Below are positions 38,331 through 45,507 of a stretch of DNA of 64,000 nucleotides, piece after piece (position 1 is the first letter of the stretch; every line of letters starts with the position of its first letter). Source of the stretch: Centroberyx gerrardi. Lineage: Eukaryota; Chordata; Actinopteri; Beryciformes; Berycidae. The DNA lies in the NCBI RefSeq assembly GCF_048128805.1, contig NC_136016.1:22923676-22987675 (forward strand), given 5' to 3'. A program made the position numbers and the translations under genes. Below the pieces are notes generated by a model. That model saw only the letters and a list, made by a program, of their open reading frames with translations, had not been told where the DNA came from and ran no database searches.

Positions 38331-39125
38331 AATGAGTGGTGAAGGTCTCTCATCCAACTCCACCAGACTCTGAAATCCTCGAGTGTTTCAAGCCTCCTGA
38401 GCTCAGTGGGACTTGGTCCAGCTTCAGTCCTGCTCCGGTTCCACACATCCTAAATATAACCTGTAAAGCACAGGTTCTCAACCTGGGGTCCGGGGACCTC
38501 CAGGGGTCCTTGAACAGGTTCCAGGGCGTCCCCAGTCACTTAATTCACTTAGAAATAATCCCAATTTGAGAATGTACAAGAATGAGAATTTGCGTTCTCA
38601 CCATAGTGCAGACAGATACGCAACTCAGTGCAAAAATCGATCCATTTGGGGGTACCAGGAGCGAAAACTGGGGGTCCCATGGCCAACTGACTGTCTATTT
38701 GGGGGGATCCTTGACATGAAAACTTTGGAGAGTCCCGACTGTAAATTAATTTTCTCTTACTTTTCTCCAGTCTGGGCGTCCAGTCTGTTTTCTGGTGCCG
38801 GAGTCCCGCTGATCGTCCTGCGCCAGCCGTGCGTAAAAATGGATAGTCGGGCGTAAACCCAGTCTCCCCCCAAAATATTTATCTCACTTTTCATCCTCAG
38901 ATGGGTTGTTTTTTGTTTACTGAACGACCAATCACCCCTCCCTCCCTCCCTCCCTCCCTCTGCCCGGCCACTCGCTCACTCACCCATGTTGTAGCCGTAC
39001 GGAGACTCGGTGGCTCCGTCCTGCAGGCTCGCCAGGATCTCGCCCTTCCCGACATCGCTGTCCCCCACCAGGAGAAACTTGAGCAGAAAGTCGTACGCCT
39101 TGGCCGGGCTGCTTCTGTGGTTCAT
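8410..39125 (-). CDS. rab40b: rab40b-like Rab GTPase with SOCS box, complete, six coding exons
   Basis: Coding exons in transcript order are 39125-38984, 18925-18865, 16383-16323, 12035-11958, 10134-9912 and 8711-8410. All junctions are GT/AG, phases agree, and the sum is 867 nt (288 aa plus stop). The protein has a Rab fold with P-loop GDSDVGKG (aa 21-28), WDTSGQGRF (from aa 68) and VGNRLHL (aa 124-130). A SOCS box follows (about aa 175-230) with BC-box [11 protein letters not shown] and Cullin-5-type LPLP (aa 212-215). It ends in CKIS, a CaaX prenylation signal. Replacement of the P-loop Ser/Thr by Gly, and the altered switch II, are family traits. [11 protein letters not shown] and [11 protein letters not shown] fit RAB40B better than RAB40C. 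RAB40 proteins recruit Elongin B/C and CUL5 as ubiquitin-ligase receptors on membranes. The start matches the usual spacing to [15 protein letters not shown]; an in-frame ATG 38 codons upstream is less likely. The tail is about ten residues longer than human RAB40B as I recall it. Confidence 0.95.
8713..9251. repeat. Purine-rich GA/GGGAGA tract, about 540 bp
   Basis: The plus strand is nearly all G and A, built from GAGAGA and GGGAGGGAGAGA words with sub-blocks such as GAGGAAGAGGGGGAGAG repeated. On the rab40b coding strand it is a continuous C/T tract directly before the last acceptor. ORFs across it encode only Ser/Leu/Pro or Arg/Glu/Gly strings and are not genes. Confidence 0.97.
9252..9911. 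other. Remainder of rab40b intron 5
   Basis: No coding signal. It holds CA microsatellites at about 9708-9742 and 9885-9911; the second abuts the exon 5 donor. Confidence 0.6.
9912..10134 (-). CDS. rab40b: rab40b coding exon 5
   Basis: A 223-nt exon runs from [16 protein letters not shown] to MERLWRPNK, covering the G4/G5 region and the start of the SOCS box. The acceptor is TCCCAG. The donor GTGTGTGTG is the first unit of a TG microsatellite. Confidence 0.95.
10228..10619. mobile_element. MITE with GATGRGACGATAT termini, TA-flanked
   Basis: The left end GAGATGGGACGATATGG and the inverse of the right end GGGATGAGACGATATATC form imperfect terminal inverted repeats. Both ends are flanked by TA, compatible with Tc1/mariner-type insertion, though a dinucleotide match is weak evidence. 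It lies in rab40b intron 4 and has no ORF. Confidence 0.65.
10897..11355. mobile_element. DNA MITE with CAGTCCCWCCAGGA termini
   Basis: The left end CAGTCCCTCCAGGAACTTGC and the inverse of the right end CAGTCCCACCAGGATTTCGC are inverted repeats. A 6-bp direct repeat ATGAGT flanks it (10891-10896 and 11356-11361). The interior is rich in CGCAATTT words and contains a GT/GA microsatellite (about 11130-11185). Confidence 0.75.
11958..12035 (-). CDS. rab40b: rab40b coding exon 4
   Basis: A 78-nt, phase-0 exon encodes [15 protein letters not shown] followed by [11 protein letters not shown]. The acceptor follows a (TTC)n run that serves as polypyrimidine tract; the donor is GTAAGC. Confidence 0.95.
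12128..12705. mobile_element. Non-autonomous element with long terminal inverted repeats, copy 1
   Basis: The first and last roughly 110 nt are inverse copies. Both arms carry CAGAGGCAGAGCTGCTCTG, AGAAATAATCTGATTGGTTG and CTCAGTGGGCGGAGCCA. GGAG flanks both ends, a weak duplication signal. The centre has AGCTAGTTAGCTAGCTG words. It lies in rab40b intron 3. Confidence 0.8.
12706..14189. other. Part of rab40b intron 3
   Basis: No coding signal. It holds a CA microsatellite (about 12759-12786), several AT-rich stretches and a short trinucleotide run near 14010-14070. ORFs at 13640-13975 show no family resemblance. Confidence 0.5.
14190..14421. repeat. GATA/GACA (Bkm-type) microsatellite block
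   Basis: The plus strand has long GATA runs interrupted by GAGA, GATG and GACA units. The minus-strand ORF (Tyr-Leu-Ser-Ile repeats) is an artefact of the tetranucleotide. Confidence 0.97.
14422..15349. other. Part of rab40b intron 3
   Basis: No coding signal. It contains a CA microsatellite (about 14727-14765) and a small duplicated CTGTCCCACC motif near 14610-14632. Confidence 0.4.
15350..16160 (+). repeat. Dispersed repeat R1, copy 1 (split by a MITE)
   Basis: It shares AATGTGAACATGCTAACGCT, GCTGCTACTAGATA, ATCAGATGGATC and a terminal CATGGCCGCCAGAG with 18007-18536 and 33074-33643. The MITE at 15447-15905 interrupts it. It has no ORF of its own. Confidence 0.9.
15447..15905. mobile_element. 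TTAA-flanked MITE, copy 1, nested in repeat R1
   Basis: The 459-bp element starts AGACGAGATGAAATG and ends in the inverse of AGTCGAGATGAAACG. TTAA flanks it at 15443-15446 and 15906-15909. The uninterrupted R1 copies read ATGTGTTAACAACAAG at the same place, so TTAA is the duplicated target. TTAA targeting is typical of piggyBac-type elements, but the termini are not the usual piggyBac ones. Confidence 0.93.
16323..16383 (-). CDS. rab40b: rab40b coding exon 3
   Basis: A 61-nt exon encodes [20 protein letters not shown] (switch II). The acceptor is GTTTCAG and the donor GTAAAT, directly followed on the coding strand by a long TG microsatellite. Confidence 0.94.
16384..18006. other. Part of rab40b intron 2
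   Basis: No coding exon is supported. The stretch at 16800-17740 is more GC/CpG-rich than its surroundings and holds a 109-codon plus-strand ORF (16939-17268) with no recognisable domain. A CA microsatellite lies at about 17503-17526. Confidence 0.4.
18007..18536 (+). repeat. Dispersed repeat R1, copy 2
   Basis: It is nearly identical to 33074-33643 over its length, beginning AACAAGCAGCTAGAAAC and ending near ATGGCCGCCAGAG. It lacks the MITE found in copy 1. Confidence 0.92.
18865..18925 (-). CDS. rab40b: rab40b coding exon 2
   Basis: A 61-nt exon encodes [15 protein letters not shown] followed by VKLQLW, the effector loop and strand beta-3. The acceptor is TTTCAG and the donor GTACGA. It lacks an ORF of its own and was found by joining phases between exons 1 and 3. 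Confidence 0.93.
19141..19780. repeat. Cluster of GT/CA microsatellites with a GGA-rich tract
   Basis: GT runs lie at 19141-19192 and about 19549-19616, a CA run at about 19722-19778, and a purine-rich AGGAGG tract at 19280-19470. ORFs here are microsatellite translations. Confidence 0.95.
20088..20205. repeat. GAA/GAG trinucleotide tract
   Basis: About 118 bp of AGAAGAAG with GAG interruptions on the plus strand. The Arg-rich ORF through it is an artefact. Confidence 0.97.
20760..21624. repeat. 28-bp minisatellite, about 30 units
   Basis: The unit is approximately CTCTAGTGATCGGTTC followed by AGATACGTCGGT. Units vary at a few sites: CTCTAG or CACTAG, ACGTC or ACTTC, CGG or CTG, and some lack one G (27 bp). 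No ORF crosses it. It lies in rab40b intron 1. Confidence 0.98.
21625..22991. other. Microsatellite-rich part of rab40b intron 1
   Basis: It holds CA runs (about 21932-21953, 22072-22136, 22310-22350), a GA tract (about 22450-22546), a CCCGT pentamer array (about 22785-22832) and a GT run (about 22953-22991). The 239-codon minus-strand ORF at 22155-22874 is made of these and is not a gene. Confidence 0.85.
22992..23299 (+). repeat. Tandem duplication, 169-bp period
   Basis: The segment starting GTGGTCCCTGTGCCATGTG at 22992 recurs at 23161 with few differences, both ending near TAAGTCAAGCT. Each carries AATAAAA followed by TTCCTGATTCTGATT, resembling a retroposon tail. A GT microsatellite separates them. 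Confidence 0.9.
23300..26173. other. Part of rab40b intron 1, no gene seen
   Basis: Mostly unique-looking AT-rich DNA. From 25490 to 25960 it is dense in CA/GT and CT microsatellites. Repeated AATGGAATTTAATGG words occur near 24370 and 26110. Confidence 0.5.
26182..26505. mobile_element. hAT-type MITE with 8-bp duplication
   Basis: It begins CAGTGCTTCTCAACC and ends in the inverse of CAGTGGTTCTCAATG. The 8-bp flanks CCTTAAAG (26174-26181) and CCTTAGAG (26506-26513) match at 7 of 8. The CAGTG terminus and 8-bp duplication are diagnostic of hAT elements. Confidence 0.9.
26565..26625. repeat. Degenerate telomere-like CTAACC stretch
   Basis: The run contains CTAACCCCTAACCTTAACCC and CCTAAACCTAAACCTAAC, irregular relatives of the vertebrate telomere repeat. 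It is too short and degenerate to argue for chromosome fusion. Confidence 0.7.
27515..28505. mobile_element. DNA transposon relic with TTGTTCAGACTGC termini
   Basis: The left end TAGGCTTTGTTCAGACTGC and the inverse of the right end CAGGCCTTGTTCAGACTGC are inverted repeats, both followed by AAATC-type words. The ends suggest a hAT-like element but no clear duplication is seen. A TTAA-flanked MITE (27617-28069) is inserted in it. Confidence 0.75.
27617..28069. mobile_element. TTAA-flanked MITE, copy 2, nested
   Basis: The 453-bp element starts AGTCGAGATGAAATG and ends in the inverse of AGTCGAGATGAAACG, with TTAA at 27613-27616 and 28070-28073. It aligns along its length with 15447-15905. The small ORF shared by both copies shows no domain. 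Confidence 0.93.
28590..28900 (+). mobile_element. L2-type LINE 3' fragment
   Basis: A frame remnant near 28612-28645 reads [11 protein letters not shown], typical of the C terminus of L2/CR1-type LINE ORFs. It is followed by T-rich 3' sequence and the terminus GAGGCACTTTGTAACAG, AGTGCTATATAAATAAAG. Confidence 0.6.
28905..29000 (-). mobile_element. Fragment of the AGCTGCACTAGGCAA MITE family
   Basis: In inverse orientation it reads TTAAAGCTGCAATAGGCAAG, then ATCACAAAGTGGGGCTGCAG, blocks shared with 30333-30706 and 45890-45930. Confidence 0.6.
29001..30139. other. Part of rab40b intron 1
   Basis: A CA microsatellite lies at about 29231-29272. The stretch 29640-30010 is GC/CpG-rich with overlapping ORFs on both strands but no splice context or family resemblance; an undetected regulatory element is possible. 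Confidence 0.35.
30140..30328 (+). mobile_element. Retroposon tail with AAGTCGCTCTGGATAAGAG
   Basis: It contains TCACAGGAATATTTTGTC and ends in CTAAGTCGCTCTGGATAAGA with TAAATCAGCCTAAAAT. The same tail occurs at about 37690-37748 and a diverged one at 48345-48540. It is common in fish genomes; whether SINE or LINE is uncertain. Confidence 0.55.
30333..30706. mobile_element. TTAA-flanked MITE, second family
   Basis: It begins AGCTGCACTAGGCAAAAG and ends in the inverse of AGCTGCACTAAAGGCAG, with TTAA at 30329-30332 and 30707-30710. Related sequence lies at 28905-29000, 45765-46190 and 56127-56250. It has no transposase frame. Confidence 0.85.
30711..33073. other. Part of rab40b intron 1, no gene seen
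   Basis: A CA microsatellite lies at about 31069-31087. No other recognisable element was found apart from weak matches to transposon ends near 32200. Confidence 0.4.
33074..33643 (+). repeat. Dispersed repeat R1, copy 3
   Basis: It is nearly identical to 18007-18536 and in the same orientation. It also lacks the MITE. The high similarity implies recent copying. Confidence 0.92.
33644..35718. other. Part of rab40b intron 1
   Basis: It holds CA runs (33791-33825 and nearby), a GT run (about 34504-34534) and a GA run (about 34690-34752). A 170-codon ORF at 33854-34366 starts in CA repeat and continues through AT-rich sequence to a hydrophobic C terminus; no domain is recognised. Confidence 0.4.
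35719..35857. repeat. Compound inverted repeat (three-way junction potential)
   Basis: The outer arms 35719-35750 and 35826-35857 are perfect 32-nt inverse copies starting TGTTGGGATGACGCTG. Inside are GGTAGGTCC/GGACCTACC (35751-35759 and 35761-35769) and CGCCTCCTGGCTG/CAGCCAGGAGGCG (35782-35794 and 35811-35823). The word CCTGTGCAGG or its inverse recurs at each segment. Confidence 0.97.
35880..36475. mobile_element. Two abutting teleost repeat fragments
   Basis: 35882 onward reads GGGTTCGACCGATATGGG, a common fish element end; related sequence in inverse ends at about 1922. From about 36150 to 36465 a second repeat holds TCGATTAATCATTTAGTC and CCCAGAGCCTGAAGCG and GCTGTAACCAGCAAATGTTT. Both families are remembered as widespread in percomorph fish; ends are approximate. 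Confidence 0.5.
36640..36850 (+). repeat. Dispersed repeat R2, copy 1
   Basis: It shares TTCCCAGACCG, TTCCAAGCGGTTCCTCTTG and an order of short blocks with 48783-48935 and 57603-57760. Confidence 0.6.
36851..38983. other. Proximal part of rab40b intron 1
   Basis: Besides the repeat at 37085-37235 it holds a CA run (about 37916-37957), direct repeats of GGAATATTATA (38118-38155 and 38258-38275), a GA run (about 38288-38329) and a fragment starting CAGGTTCTCAACCTGGGG (from 38470) like the hAT family at 26182. No exon is recognised. Confidence 0.5.
37085..37235 (+). repeat. Dispersed repeat shared with 56275-56405
   Basis: Both carry ACTCTGCAGTGTTTCCTCC, TTTGTCCAGGTGAGAACG and ACCAAATAACGACACCGAGA. 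The 56 kb copy is joined directly to the left end of the AGCTGCACTAGGCAA family. Confidence 0.8.
38984..39125 (-). CDS. rab40b: rab40b coding exon 1
   Basis: The exon encodes aa 1-47 plus one base of codon 48, including the P-loop GDSDVGKG. The donor GTGAGT reads from 38983 downward. The surrounding 39.0-39.9 kb is CpG-rich, which suits a promoter. Confidence 0.95.
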
Positions 39126-39960
39126 CCTCACGGCAGACGGAGGCTGCCGCGTCCCATCATGAGATGAGACTCTGTTCACACGGCAGCAAATTCCCCCCGA
39201 ATCCAAATCGAAACCGGACCGGACGCGTAAAGTACCCAAAATAAATCAGCAGTGGCGCAACGCTCCGCTACAACTGCCAAAGTCGCTCCATGATCCACTC
39301 GCACGATATGGGGTTTCTATGCAAACTGTATGCAACACATGTAAAAAATATCAAGCGGACAGTTTGGTCATCACCCTCAGTTTATATCCAGGAGTGAAAA
39401 GCCACAAGTGTCCAGCGCGCCACCCGCCGCGCGTTAACCACACGAATAACTATCAAAGGATGTGGTGACACCAACAGTGTGTCCGCCGTGCCATCAGTGC
39501 GTCCGGACAGTCTGACCCCCAGACTGAGGCAGCATCACACCGAGACACCGCCGAGAAAAACCGCTGCGCTCCGAGGAACAAAATCCTCCCTAGACGGTTC
39601 AGTTTGTGTCCGCAAATCCTCCTCTTCTCTCCGGACTGGGTAGGAAGCGCTCTCGGCTCTCTGGCCTCCCTCCTTCCCTCCCTCCTCCCCTTCCTTCTGG
39701 TGGGTGTTGGTGGGTGGGTGGGGGGCTGGGTGGGGGGGTCCAGCTCTGCTGCCATGTGGTTGGTTCATCCATTGAGTTGCTAGGGCAGCCTCGAAACTGT
39801 AGTCGACGCTGGAAACGTCCGTCAAAACGCATGAATAGCCGTTTCGTACAGAGGGGCGTAGCGCACGCTTCGTTCCCAGCCAGCGTCAAGCCAGCCGGAA
39901 TGAGAAAACACAGGAGTTCCGGTGTCGCTTTCAAAATAAAAGCCTTATTGAAGTGCATGT
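39126..39960 (-). promoter_or_regulatory. CpG-rich 5' region of rab40b
   Basis: The region upstream of the start codon is visibly richer in CG dinucleotides than its surroundings, up to about 39.9 kb, and is free of microsatellites. ORFs on both strands here are consistent with GC-rich non-coding DNA. The transcription start cannot be placed. Confidence 0.45.
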
Positions 39961-40123
39961 AAAACGGTACTAAAACTGAAGCATACTGACATTGCTTTTA
40001 AAACAATTTTTTTTATACATACGTAATGATGTTTTGATGTTGAAGGTCTTACTGATGGGGACTGTTTCATCTGAAGATTGCATGAGAGTGTGTGTGTGTG
40101 TGTGGGGGGGGGTGTGTGTGTGT

Positions 40124-40163
<40 letters not shown>

Positions 40164-42883
40164 GTTGGTGTATGGGTCTGTGTGTGCATAGGGGATAAAC
40201 ATAGAAAGTTTGATATGAAGTACATACTGTAGGCCTATATGTGTGTGTGTGTGTGTGTGTGTGCACATATATCTCCATTCCTACTGTCTTTTACTGATGC
40301 ATTAATTTCTCTGGGGATTGACATTTTTTGAGTAAAGTACCCAAGTGAAACTAAAGAATAGCGTGAAGGAGGAATCTGTAAATGCACTTGCTGATTTTTG
40401 CAAAACGTAATTTTCACAGCATAAATTAATAGTCATATAGTCATATAGTCCAGGGCAAGATGCCAAACATACAAAGTCTCAAACAACAAACATACCAGAA
40501 TACTTGGAAAGACATCTACTGTCTTATAAAAAAAAACATTTTAACCTTTTGTGGCAAATTGTTCCTAAAGGCTGCTGAATGGGAGTTCCAGTACCAAAAA
40601 GAGACTAATACATTGTTATTATATTCACGGCCATATAGGCCAATACAAGATGCCATGTGTATGTATAGGGCTGCCAAAAATACACAAAGAAAGACATAGA
40701 CATGGAGTCATAAAACACATACCAGACAACTTGGAAGGGTCTCCTACCTTGTAAAAGTCTATTTTAACCCATAGCTGTGGCACAATGTCAGTCAGCCAGA
40801 ATAAACCACCACTGAAAGAATTAAACTAATATTTAAAGTAATAATCTGTGACATTTACATATATATAAATGGCCATCTTGCTTAGCAAAAGTGCCACATT
40901 TTTGACTTTTATTTTGAAGGTAAAATCGCCTTACCTCCGGTCTTCTCCTGGCATTCTGTGTCTAGCTTGACGCAGCTTTCCTCAGCTGCCTTCTGTTGAG
41001 CTGAAACAATTCATTTTTACCACTGATCTCCGGACAGCTGGAGCGGATGAAGTGATGAAGTGAGGAGGCTGTCAGCTGACTCCAGGTCAGCGGCTCGGCC
41101 CGGCAGACAGCATGGCTGTTTGTTGTTGTTTTTCTCTCAACACACTGAGCGCTGCAGCACCAACCTGATGATGTACAGAGCCAACCATGCACCTTCTGCA
41201 CGCCCTGCATATGATGTCAGTTTTCATATGCTGAAAATCAATAGGCCTATGTTTTTCTCTGTCATTGTGTTCTGTTGGTTGGTTTATGTTTTACTCCCTC
41301 TGGGCTGTTTTTATATCCTCTTTTCTGCTCCAACGACCCCAACTTCCCCACGGAGATCAAAGAAGTTTCATCTGATCTAATTTAATCCAGCAGTGATTCA
41401 AAATGCATTGGGCAGCTGATGGTGACTGTCACCAAAATAAAACTACACAGTAAATAAATCAATAAACTGGAAAGCAACATTTCCTGGAGAAAATGTGTGG
41501 GCTAGAGTGCTGGAGAAGAAGCAGTAGTAGCAGTAACTGTATCCAGTAGCAGCAGCAGCAGTTGCTAGGTGATTATACCATGGATGTATTATACCAAGGT
41601 GTTACTAGGTGGTTGCTAGGGTTTTTCTAGGTGGTTAGTAGGTGATTACTAGTGTTTTTTAGGGTGTTACTACATGGTTGCTACGTGGTTACAAGTTGTT
41701 GCTGGGTGTTACTGGGTGGTTGTTGGGGGATTACTAGGTAGTTGCTAGGTGATTACTAGTGGTTGTTAGGCTGTTGCTATGCAGTTGCTAGGTGATTACT
41801 AGTAGTATTTTACAGCTAGCCCCCTCCTTCTACCACTACTACTAATAATATAATAAGTTGTTTCACAGTGAAACTAATTATATAAATCAAAGACTAGGAA
41901 AATGTGATTGGGATCCACCACTACATGTTAAGGATTATATTTTTATTAATTTTATACCAAATGCCCTTTCTTGGTAAACGGGCTATATTTACACTAAATA
42001 TTGATCAAAACTGCACAACCTTACCAAGAACTATAGCAATCCTATGACAAATTTTAGCAGGATATTACATGCATTACTTTGTGTATGTCTGTATTTTTAC
42101 TTTTCTTCACTTGGTAACTTCTGTTTTGAAAAGTTCTACATAAATAAAGTTTTTTGTCATTAATTATCACTTTAAAATTCTTAAAACACCATGCAGCTAC
42201 TATAGGTCAAAACCATTTTACCACAGGGAGTCCGGTAGTAATACCATAGGAGATTTAAAAAAACTCACTATTAACTACCACAGGAACACTGGAAGTCCCA
42301 GCAGGAACATTGGAGTGGTTTCTCCTGAGTGTTTTTGTGTGAGTGAACAGTAAACAGAGCAGCAGTGTTTACATTAGCAGATACTGGAGGAACTGGGTCT
42401 TCTGTTGCTGGATTATGTAACTCAGCGCAGAACAGCAAACAGTTTGGCTGGAGCTGCTGCTTATCAAACCATCAGAGAGACTTCAGCACAGATGATACAG
42501 CTGAGAAATATCTGGCAGCGGATGGGTATGAAGATCATTAAATATAATCAGTGATGTAATGGTAGATCAAAAGGAGGCTCAGTCAGCGCTCATCATAACA
42601 CAAACATCTGCAAATAGAAACAAAAGTCGATTACATTTTCATATGTTTTTCCCCCCCTTAAAACAGGACTACCATAAACTCAAAGGCTTTACTTGTTTTT
42701 TTTGTTTGTTTCTTGTTTTGTTTACTGTTGTTTCCATTGCATACATCATATCATTTTATTATTTCTCGGTGAGTTTACTTTTTATAAGCCCACTTGGATT
42801 TCAAACCTCTCCGGCACATGCCCCTTTTTCTTTGTTTTGTATTGTCTTTATTGTTCTTTTCTTATGGTGCGAATAAATAAAAT
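39961..42883. other. Intergenic, rab40b to cox11
   Basis: GT microsatellites lie at 40088-40160 and 40240-40262. A degenerate GGTTGCTAGGTG array lies at about 41580-41812. The segment 40430-41000 resembles 3120-3450. No exon is recognised. Confidence 0.5.
41580..41812. repeat. Degenerate GGTGGTTGCTAGG tandem array
   Basis: Words such as GTTGCTAGGTGATTACTAG and GGTGGTTGCTAGG recur with irregular spacing. Confidence 0.75.
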
Positions 42884-43382
42884 CAGAGATGTGACCAAGT
42901 CAACTCTGCTCGAGTCACAAGTCAGTCTTAAGTCTTGCAGCACAAGTCTCAAGTCAAGTCTAAATGTAGATTACCAAGTCAAGTCCAAGTCAAGTCCATG
43001 TCATTAATGTCAAGTCTCAAGTCTAAATGTAGAACAGCAAGTCAAGTCAGAACAAATCAAGAGTCCAGTATCAATTTATCATGAGTTTGATTTCTATAAT
43101 CAGTTTCAACTTCAATAAATTCAATCATTCCATACAAATTCAGAAAACAGAATTTAAATTCAGTCGTCCGCTGGAACAAATCTCATCACTTTCAATCTAA
43201 GTCATTTACACAAACACAAGATCTCAAGTCAAGACTTTAGAAACCTTTTCAAGTCATCAAAGTACAAGTCAGAGTCAAGTCCCAAGTCACCAGAACCCAA
43301 GTCAAGTCAAGTCTCAAGTCTTCTCTTCATGCAGCAAGTCAAGTCTCAAGCAATTCAAATTGTGACTCGAGTCCCACCTCTG
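42884..43382 (+). mobile_element. CAAGTC-rich hAT-like MITE with 8-bp duplication
   Basis: The 499-bp element begins CAGAGATGTGACCAAG and ends in the inverse of CAGAGGTGGGACTCGAGTC. The flanks AATAAAAT (42876-42883) and AATAAAAC (43383-43390) match at 7 of 8, as for hAT insertions. The interior is a dense series of CAAGTC words. A diverged copy lies at 4277-4735. Confidence 0.88.
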
Positions 43383-43390
43383 AATAAAAC

Positions 43391-44855
43391 CTAAAAAACC
43401 CTTTTCAATGGCTTTCAAAGTCTTGTTTGGTGGAATTCAAAGACTCAAACCTGATCTTGTCAAGTGAAGAAATCCTGGTGAAACGCTTCATTTTAAGACT
43501 GCAGATCGTGTGTTGATCCAGAGAGCGGAGGCATGCTGATGAGTCTGGCTGCTCTATTTTAATATAAAATAATAAAATCAAGCACTTTCGAGGCCATGCA
43601 GTCCTTTTCAAATCTTTTGAGGCCTTTTCTTATTTTTCTCAAACCCACAATCTTTCAAGCATTTTAGAGACCCGTGGGAACCGTGTTAAAAGACCAAATC
43701 CTCATAACTCACATCAGTTTGATATTACTTTTAAGATGTATACTATGAATTTACACCAAAAAGTGTTTATTTAAGCCTTAAAAGGAGAGCAAACTCTATT
43801 CTGCAAATACAAAAGCGAGTAAAATCACTTCAGGTGGGTTTATCCTCCGCTACCTCCCTGACTGAACATTCAATAAAGGTTTGACGCTTTGAATAAACTC
43901 CCAAAACTCATCAGCCACTTGTGCCATTTCACTAGCCAACTATATTTTTAAATCAGAACCTCAAACAGAGGTTTATTACCTGTCAGAGTGTCTGGAAAAG
44001 AATATAAACCATCATTTGGCTGGTGAGTGGTTTTAATTTACCTTCCTAATTAGTCCCAACCATTAGAAATATGCTAATATATAATCCATATTAAAGTATT
44101 TTGATGACATGCAGGTCTGCTTTTTTGACTGAGCATATTTCCTTTAAATTCAGCACATTATACTCAATTTCAGTCAGATTCCTTCACTGATTATTCTCAT
44201 TTACCACAGTAAAGTGCCAAAGTATTTCTACTGTATTTCCTTTCCTTTCCTGCCCCCTAGTGTCCAAAACAGGGCAGTACAGCATTATATCTGTGGGTCC
44301 TTGAAAAGTGAGAAAAAGTCTTAAATATTATAATATTATCTCAAATTTGGTTTTACAAAGTTATTAGAGGTAGTTAATCCAGAACAGGATTATTAGTACA
44401 ATCTGCATCCTGTCTGCTTTACTGAACACAGTTGGTTCATATTTCTTAACTATTAATTTCCTGCTGTCCTTTTTCTTATTCTGCCTATTTATAGTTTCAG
44501 AACTTTAATTAGCTGTTCAGTCAGAAACAGGCTGCTTTTGCCGGCTTTATTTTGTTTTTTAAATTGCTCTTAAATTAAATTCCATGTAGCATCAGGAAGG
44601 TCTTAAATTTAAAAAAAGTACTTATTTAAGACTTAAAAAAAAAAACAGATGCCCTATTTTCAGTTCAATCAAGTCCAAAATTCCCATATTTGTCATAATT
44701 TATTGATTTATCATTTATTTATTCATTCATTTCACATTCAGTCTGACACAGTAATAAGCAAACTATTTATCCAGCAGCAATGAGTCACAGTTAAGAAAGA
44801 AAACCACTGTGGCATGTGAGTTTGTGGCATTTTCTGACTTTCCTAACATTCAGCA

Positions 44856-44893
<38 letters not shown>

Positions 44894-45318
44894 CAAAGTC
44901 TCCTCTTCTGATATCACTCCTAAACGAAATAGGAGCAGCTGATAAAATGTCTCTGTGTCTTCCATCGAGAGGAGCCGCAACATTAACCGCCAAAATATCC
45001 AAATCGCAATATCGACTCCTGCTATTTTTTTTTCCTTTTTAAATATGAGTCCAAGTTGCTTCAGCTGACATCCTGAACCAGTTATTCTGCAGAATCCCCT
45101 GACCTGCTAATATAGCTGCACTAAAACTGAGTAAATCCCAGCAATCCACCAAATTTACATTGTTTCCATTTGGTGAAAAACAAGTTAAATGGATGTTTTT
45201 TTGCGCGTATCGAAGTTCCTACTGCAGTATGAAGCCTAAAGGAAGACGCTGCAGGTGTTCTGGCGATACGGTGCGGCCCGGGTCGGCCTGTCGGTCTCTG
45301 GGTGCCGCTGCAGACGGG
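43391..45318. other. Intergenic 3' of cox11
   Basis: AT-rich, with a CA microsatellite at about 44856-44892 and no recognisable exon. The part next to cox11 probably belongs to its 3' UTR. Confidence 0.4.
44714..44723 (-). terminator. Candidate cox11 polyadenylation signals
   Basis: Two overlapping AATAAA hexamers lie on the minus strand, about 600 nt past the cox11 stop. They are the nearest canonical signals I see downstream. An ATTCATT-rich context makes chance occurrence possible. Confidence 0.3.
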
Positions 45319-45507
45319 TCAGTTGTAGCTGTATCCGGGCAGAGGGAGCGTCTGACCCTCCTTGGCCTCGAAGAAGGTGTAGGACAGGGTGATGGTGTCG
45401 ACCCGGGCCATCCTCGGGTCCTCGTCGAACTCCGGGTCGATGTAGAAGAACACCGGCATGTCGACCTCCTCCTGAGGGTTCAGACGCTGCTCCTCGAAGC
45501 AGAAGCA
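45319..45507 (-). CDS. cox11: cox11 coding exon 4
   Basis: A 189-nt exon starts with the copper-binding CFCFEEQRLNPQEE and ends LPGYSYN with a TGA stop. The acceptor is TTTCACAG. Confidence 0.97.
   Translation of the reverse strand, partial: CFCFEEQRLNPQEEVDMPVFFYIDPEFDEDPRMARVDTITLSYTFFEAKEGQTLPLPGYSYN

Noticed and set aside
39126..39239. In-frame N-terminal extension of rab40b from an ATG at 39239
   Set aside because: The family start lies about 12 residues before the P-loop strand; the extension lacks family resemblance and is probably open 5' UTR.
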